A stretch of DNA of 8,942 nucleotides from DASRJW01 sp035649435 (lineage in GTDB: Bacteria > Krumholzibacteriota > Krumholzibacteriia > G020349025), in contig DASRJO010000028.1 of assembly GCA_035649435.1 (NCBI GenBank), positions 1 to 8,942 of the forward strand, given 5' to 3'. Both the position numbers and the translations under genes were made by a program. The notes below the pieces were generated by a model. That model was given only the letters and a program-made list of their open reading frames with translations. It made no database searches and was not told the origin of the DNA. The first letter of the stretch is position 1. The number at the start of each line of letters is the position of its first letter. Shown here in pieces: positions 7,401-8,942 of this stretch.

Positions 7401-7575
7401 CGACGCTGGGGCTCGCGCCGCGGTAGAAGGCGGTGATGGAAACGATCGGTGGATCGATGTCCGGGTACTCGCGCACCGGCAGTCGAAAGAGCGCGATCAT
7501 GCCCAGCAACAGGATCGCCAGGCTCATGACGGAGGCGAGCACGGGTCGCTCGATGGACATCTCGCTCAGCTTCAT
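4468..7575 (-). CDS. RND efflux permease, HAE1 (AcrB/MexB-like) type
   Basis: This is a full-length 1035-residue inner membrane proton/drug antiporter; the family is about 1020-1050. It opens with MKLSEMSIERPVLASVMSLA, the usual start with TM1 (about 11-30). Periplasmic porter and docking regions follow (about 35-330 and 555-850), each half ending in a TM bundle (about 335-545 and 853-1008). The proton relay is intact: DD pair at 400-401 in TM4 (AIGLVVDDAIVVLENV) and Lys920 in TM10 (VGLVTKNAILIVEYSN). The DD in TM4 marks hydrophobic/amphiphilic efflux rather than heavy-metal export. The C-terminus is basic and cytoplasmic. ATG at 7575 overlaps the adaptor stop codon by 4 bp (ATGA), with a GGGAGGG ribosome site inside the adaptor gene. 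With the adaptor and the TolC-type protein it should form a tripartite pump. Substrate cannot be read from sequence; the two pterin/pyrimidine genes immediately downstream may be a clue. Confidence 0.97.
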   Translation of the reverse strand: MKLSEMSIERPVLASVMSLAILLLGMIALFRLPVREYPDIDPPIVSITAFYRGASPSVVETEITEVIEEQLSTLEGVKTITSSSREQGAVITVEFEQGRDHNEAANDVRDRVARVRGELPSEAEDPIVSKVDVDAQPILWLALSSTRHSQLELSELADLVLKERIQRLPGVGSVFIGGERRYAMRVWLDAQRMAAHGLTTQDVEKAIRAENAEIPGGRVEGSQREFAVRTRGEVASPEEFGALVIAQSGSQIVRLADIAEVRLGAEDERTEARYNGQPAIGLGVAKQSKASTLDVATEVRAALPQLSAQLPDGMRLDVAYDSSTFIQQSLDEVWQTLLLGTGLVILVIFVFLKSVRATMIPAVAIPTSIIGTFAVAYFMGFTVNILTLLALVLAIGLVVDDAIVVLENVFRHMEMGKPRRQAAFDGSREIGFAVLATTIALVAVFVPVAFLTGNVGKLFREFGLCVAVSVAISGFVALTLSPMLCSRFLKPLYGGGSNWASRSFDNFFRALHDNYGRLLEFALRRRAAVVGLAILLVGGAVWIFRLMPREFVPVEDRGIAFGIVLAPEGATLEYTDKYMREVESRLLPLPERGGLFTATGLGFGGPGRVTDGFVFLRLKPRGERQKSQQQLVQELFPQLISIPGVLAFVINPPSLGGRFASSQVEYVLQGETYDDLQGAVRSMMGEANKLGYLINLDSDLRLNKPQLDISIDRDRAAQLGVSVTDIGTTLETFLGGRVVTDFKRGSKQYDVIAQMRSKQRSTPDAIEGIYLRGTGGLVQLANVVHVRETVSPKELNHFNRLRSATLTANLAPGVSLGQALTDLDRISETALPQSIKQDLAGQSREFRESSGKLYFTFVFAVVFIYLVLAAQFESFVHPFTILLSVPLALVGSLFTLYVFRQSLNIYSQIGLIMLVGLVTKNAILIVEYSNQLRARGHELLDAVMQASKIRMRPILMTSFTTIFGVLPIAIGLGAGAEARRPLGIAVVGGLFFSTFLTLVVVPVVYAQLARYTKPHRAAERHEAEAARVPRVVPAA

Positions 7576-8678
7576 GGCGTCCCTCCCTTGCTCGCGCCGT
7601 CACCAGCCGTGACGGCGGCGATGGGCATGGCCCTGGCGCCTTCGAACAGTTTCTGGTGACCGGCGCGCACGACCTGCTGCCCGGGCTCGAGCCCCGACAG
7701 CACTTCGACCACGTCGGAGAGCCGGGTGCCGAGCACGACGGGTGCGCGCGCTACCGTGCTGTCGGCCTTCAACACGTAAACGAGCGCCTGGTCACCCTCG
7801 ACGAACACGGCCTCGGATGGAACGGTGAGCGCCATCTGCCGCTGCGCCAGCACTGCTTTCACGTCCGCCGACATCCCGGACCGGAACTTGTGGCCCGGGT
7901 TGGCGACGCGCGCGATGATGCGCACGCTGCGCAGGTTCGCATCCAGTGCCGGCTCGACGACGTCGATCTCGCCCTCGAGCGCGTAGTCGGGATATGCGGT
8001 CGTCGACACGCTGACGTGCACGCCAGGGATCAAGATCGGGACGTAGCGTTCCGGCGCCCAGAAGATGACGCGAATCTCGTCGAGTCGCGACAAATCGGTG
8101 ATCGCATCACCGACCCGGAGGAATGCACCCGGGCTCACGCGCCGCGAGCCCACGACGCCGGCGAACGGAGCCAGGATGCGGGTCTTCTCGTGCCGCGCTT
8201 TCGCCACCGCCAGGTTCGCCTCCGCCACCTTGAGCGCGGCGAGGGCGTCGTCCAAATCCTGCGGCGTGCCTGCCTTCTGCTCCACGATGCTCTGCACACG
8301 TTCGTGCGTCACGCGCATTTGATCGCGCAACGCCTCGGCGCGCGCCAATTCGGCGGCGGACGTCGCATCGTCGAGCTGGGCCAGGAGATCCCCGGCGGCC
8401 ACGGCGGCGCCTTCGTGGAACGGCAACGATTCGACGATGGCATCGATCTCGGCCACGACCTCGATGGCGTCGCCGGCTTCGATGCTGCCGACGGCTTCGA
8501 AGCGATCGGCGACGGGGCCCTGCACGACCGCTGCGGTTTCCACCGGCATCGGCGGCGGCGCGAAGTGTGCCTGCTGTTGCTTCGAGCATCCGGCGATGCA
8601 GACGACCCACGCCGCGATACACCCGAGACTCTTTGCACTCACTCGATTCACCTTTCGCTGCATGGCGGCTGTTCTCAT
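7572..8678 (-). CDS. RND periplasmic adaptor (membrane fusion protein), lipoprotein
   Basis: The 368-residue product has a lipoprotein signal: hydrophobic 18-30, then lipobox IAGC with Cys31 as lipidation site. A Ser at +2 does not give the classical Asp inner-membrane retention signal. The adaptor domains are in order: a first lipoyl half (about 65-105, VVAEIDAIVESLPFHEGAAVAAGDLLAQLDD), a helical hairpin (about 105-165, with AELARAEALRDQ and LAALKVAEANLAVAKARHEK), a second lipoyl half (TRILAPFAGVVGSRRVSPGAFL, 166-187), a beta-barrel (about 200-280, FRSGMSADVKAVL at 265-277) and a membrane-proximal domain. The short hairpin suits a TolC-docking RND adaptor of the AcrA/MexA class. The ATG at 8678 overlaps the upstream stop by 4 bp (ATGA); a second in-frame Met (residue 6) is also possible and would keep the signal peptide. 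It bridges the permease and the outer membrane factor. Confidence 0.95.
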   Translation of the reverse strand: MRTAAMQRKVNRVSAKSLGCIAAWVVCIAGCSKQQQAHFAPPPMPVETAAVVQGPVADRFEAVGSIEAGDAIEVVAEIDAIVESLPFHEGAAVAAGDLLAQLDDATSAAELARAEALRDQMRVTHERVQSIVEQKAGTPQDLDDALAALKVAEANLAVAKARHEKTRILAPFAGVVGSRRVSPGAFLRVGDAITDLSRLDEIRVIFWAPERYVPILIPGVHVSVSTTAYPDYALEGEIDVVEPALDANLRSVRIIARVANPGHKFRSGMSADVKAVLAQRQMALTVPSEAVFVEGDQALVYVLKADSTVARAPVVLGTRLSDVVEVLSGLEPGQQVVRAGHQKLFEGARAMPIAAVTAGDGASKGGTP

Positions 8679-8942
8679 GGCGACGACCGCGGCGGAAAGT
8701 GTCCCGCGGTCAACAGGCGCAGCGCCGCGGCCGACTTGGCGGCGCGGACGAGTGCCTGTGAATAACGTTGCTGCGCCGTGGCCACGTCGTCGGCCAGTCG
8801 CACGACTTCGAACGCAGTCTTGCGACCATTCTGGTACTCGAGCACACCGATGCGTGTCTGCTCGATCGCGGCCACGACGCCGCGGCGAGCGGCGGCGACA
8901 CGCGGCGCGGCGTTATCGAGCTCGCGCTGTCGGTTGCGCACG
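8675..8942 (-). CDS. TolC-family outer membrane efflux protein (partial, C-terminal 88 codons)
   Basis: Only the C-terminal part is in the window; the reading frame is open through the right edge, so the start lies outside. The visible residues form a long amphipathic helical pair typical of the end of TolC/OprM proteins: RRGVVAAIEQTRIGVLEYQNGRKTAFEVVRLADDVATAQQRYSQALVRAAKSAAALRLLTAG in pieces, with the hallmark turn EYQNGRKTAFEVVRLADDVATAQ between two periplasmic helices. The protein would form the trimeric outer membrane and periplasmic channel of the pump. Its TGA overlaps the ATG of the adaptor gene by 4 bp, showing it belongs to the same transcription unit and placing it first of the visible genes, an order (channel, adaptor, permease) different from the common mexAB-oprM order. 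The promoter of the unit must lie to the right of the window. Confidence 0.88.
   Translation of the reverse strand, partial: VRNRQRELDNAAPRVAAARRGVVAAIEQTRIGVLEYQNGRKTAFEVVRLADDVATAQQRYSQALVRAAKSAAALRLLTAGHFPPRSSP

Noticed and set aside
4468..7575. Heavy-metal (CusA-type) RND permease
   Set aside because: TM4 carries the DD pair (400-401) in the GLVVDDAIVVLENV context of HAE1 pumps, and no methionine-rich metal relay is visible, so a drug or small-molecule pump is the better call.
4945..7659. Very long open frame on the plus strand (904 codons) opposite the RND permease and the end of the adaptor
   Set aside because: Its translation is rich in His, Arg, Asp and Gln with no fold-like pattern. 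It is the shadow expected opposite a GC-rich gene with strong third-position bias, and the minus-strand permease is intact and full length.

Overview
The window is GC-rich throughout (by eye roughly 60-65 %). All seven genes I can support lie on the minus strand and read from right to left. Codon use, the tripartite RND efflux pump, a ComM/YifB ATPase and two exported proteins suggest a Gram-negative proteobacterium. A gammaproteobacterium of environmental type is my best guess, but the sequence does not fix the taxon. I see no tRNA, rRNA, CRISPR array, transposase or phage gene.

Right part (8942 down to 2725): an apparent five-gene transcription unit. In order of transcription it encodes the C-terminus of a TolC-type outer membrane factor (cut by the window edge), a lipoprotein periplasmic adaptor, a 1035-residue RND permease of the HAE1 (AcrB-like) type, a GTP cyclohydrolase of the FolE2/MptA family, and a stand-alone RibD C-terminal-type reductase. 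The first three junctions are 4-bp ATGA overlaps or similarly tight, the permease and cyclohydrolase are about 30 bp apart, and the last junction is a 4-bp GTGA overlap. The first three products would form an envelope-spanning proton-driven efflux pump. The last two are cytoplasmic enzymes of pterin/pyrimidine chemistry. Their linkage to the pump is the most interesting point of the window: the pump may export a GTP-derived compound, or protect a pterin pathway.

Middle (2724 down to 1795): an intergenic stretch of about 160 bp with an AT-rich patch and small repeats, then a secreted protein of unknown function that resembles proteins usually carrying a PEP-CTERM sorting tail but lacks that tail. 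A strong hairpin follows and probably ends this unit.

Left part (1655 down to 1): a second exported protein of unknown function with a Lys/Gly/Ser/Asn-repeat tail, then the N-terminal 307 codons of comM (YifB family), running off the left edge. ComM is a helicase of natural transformation; there is no other competence gene in view.
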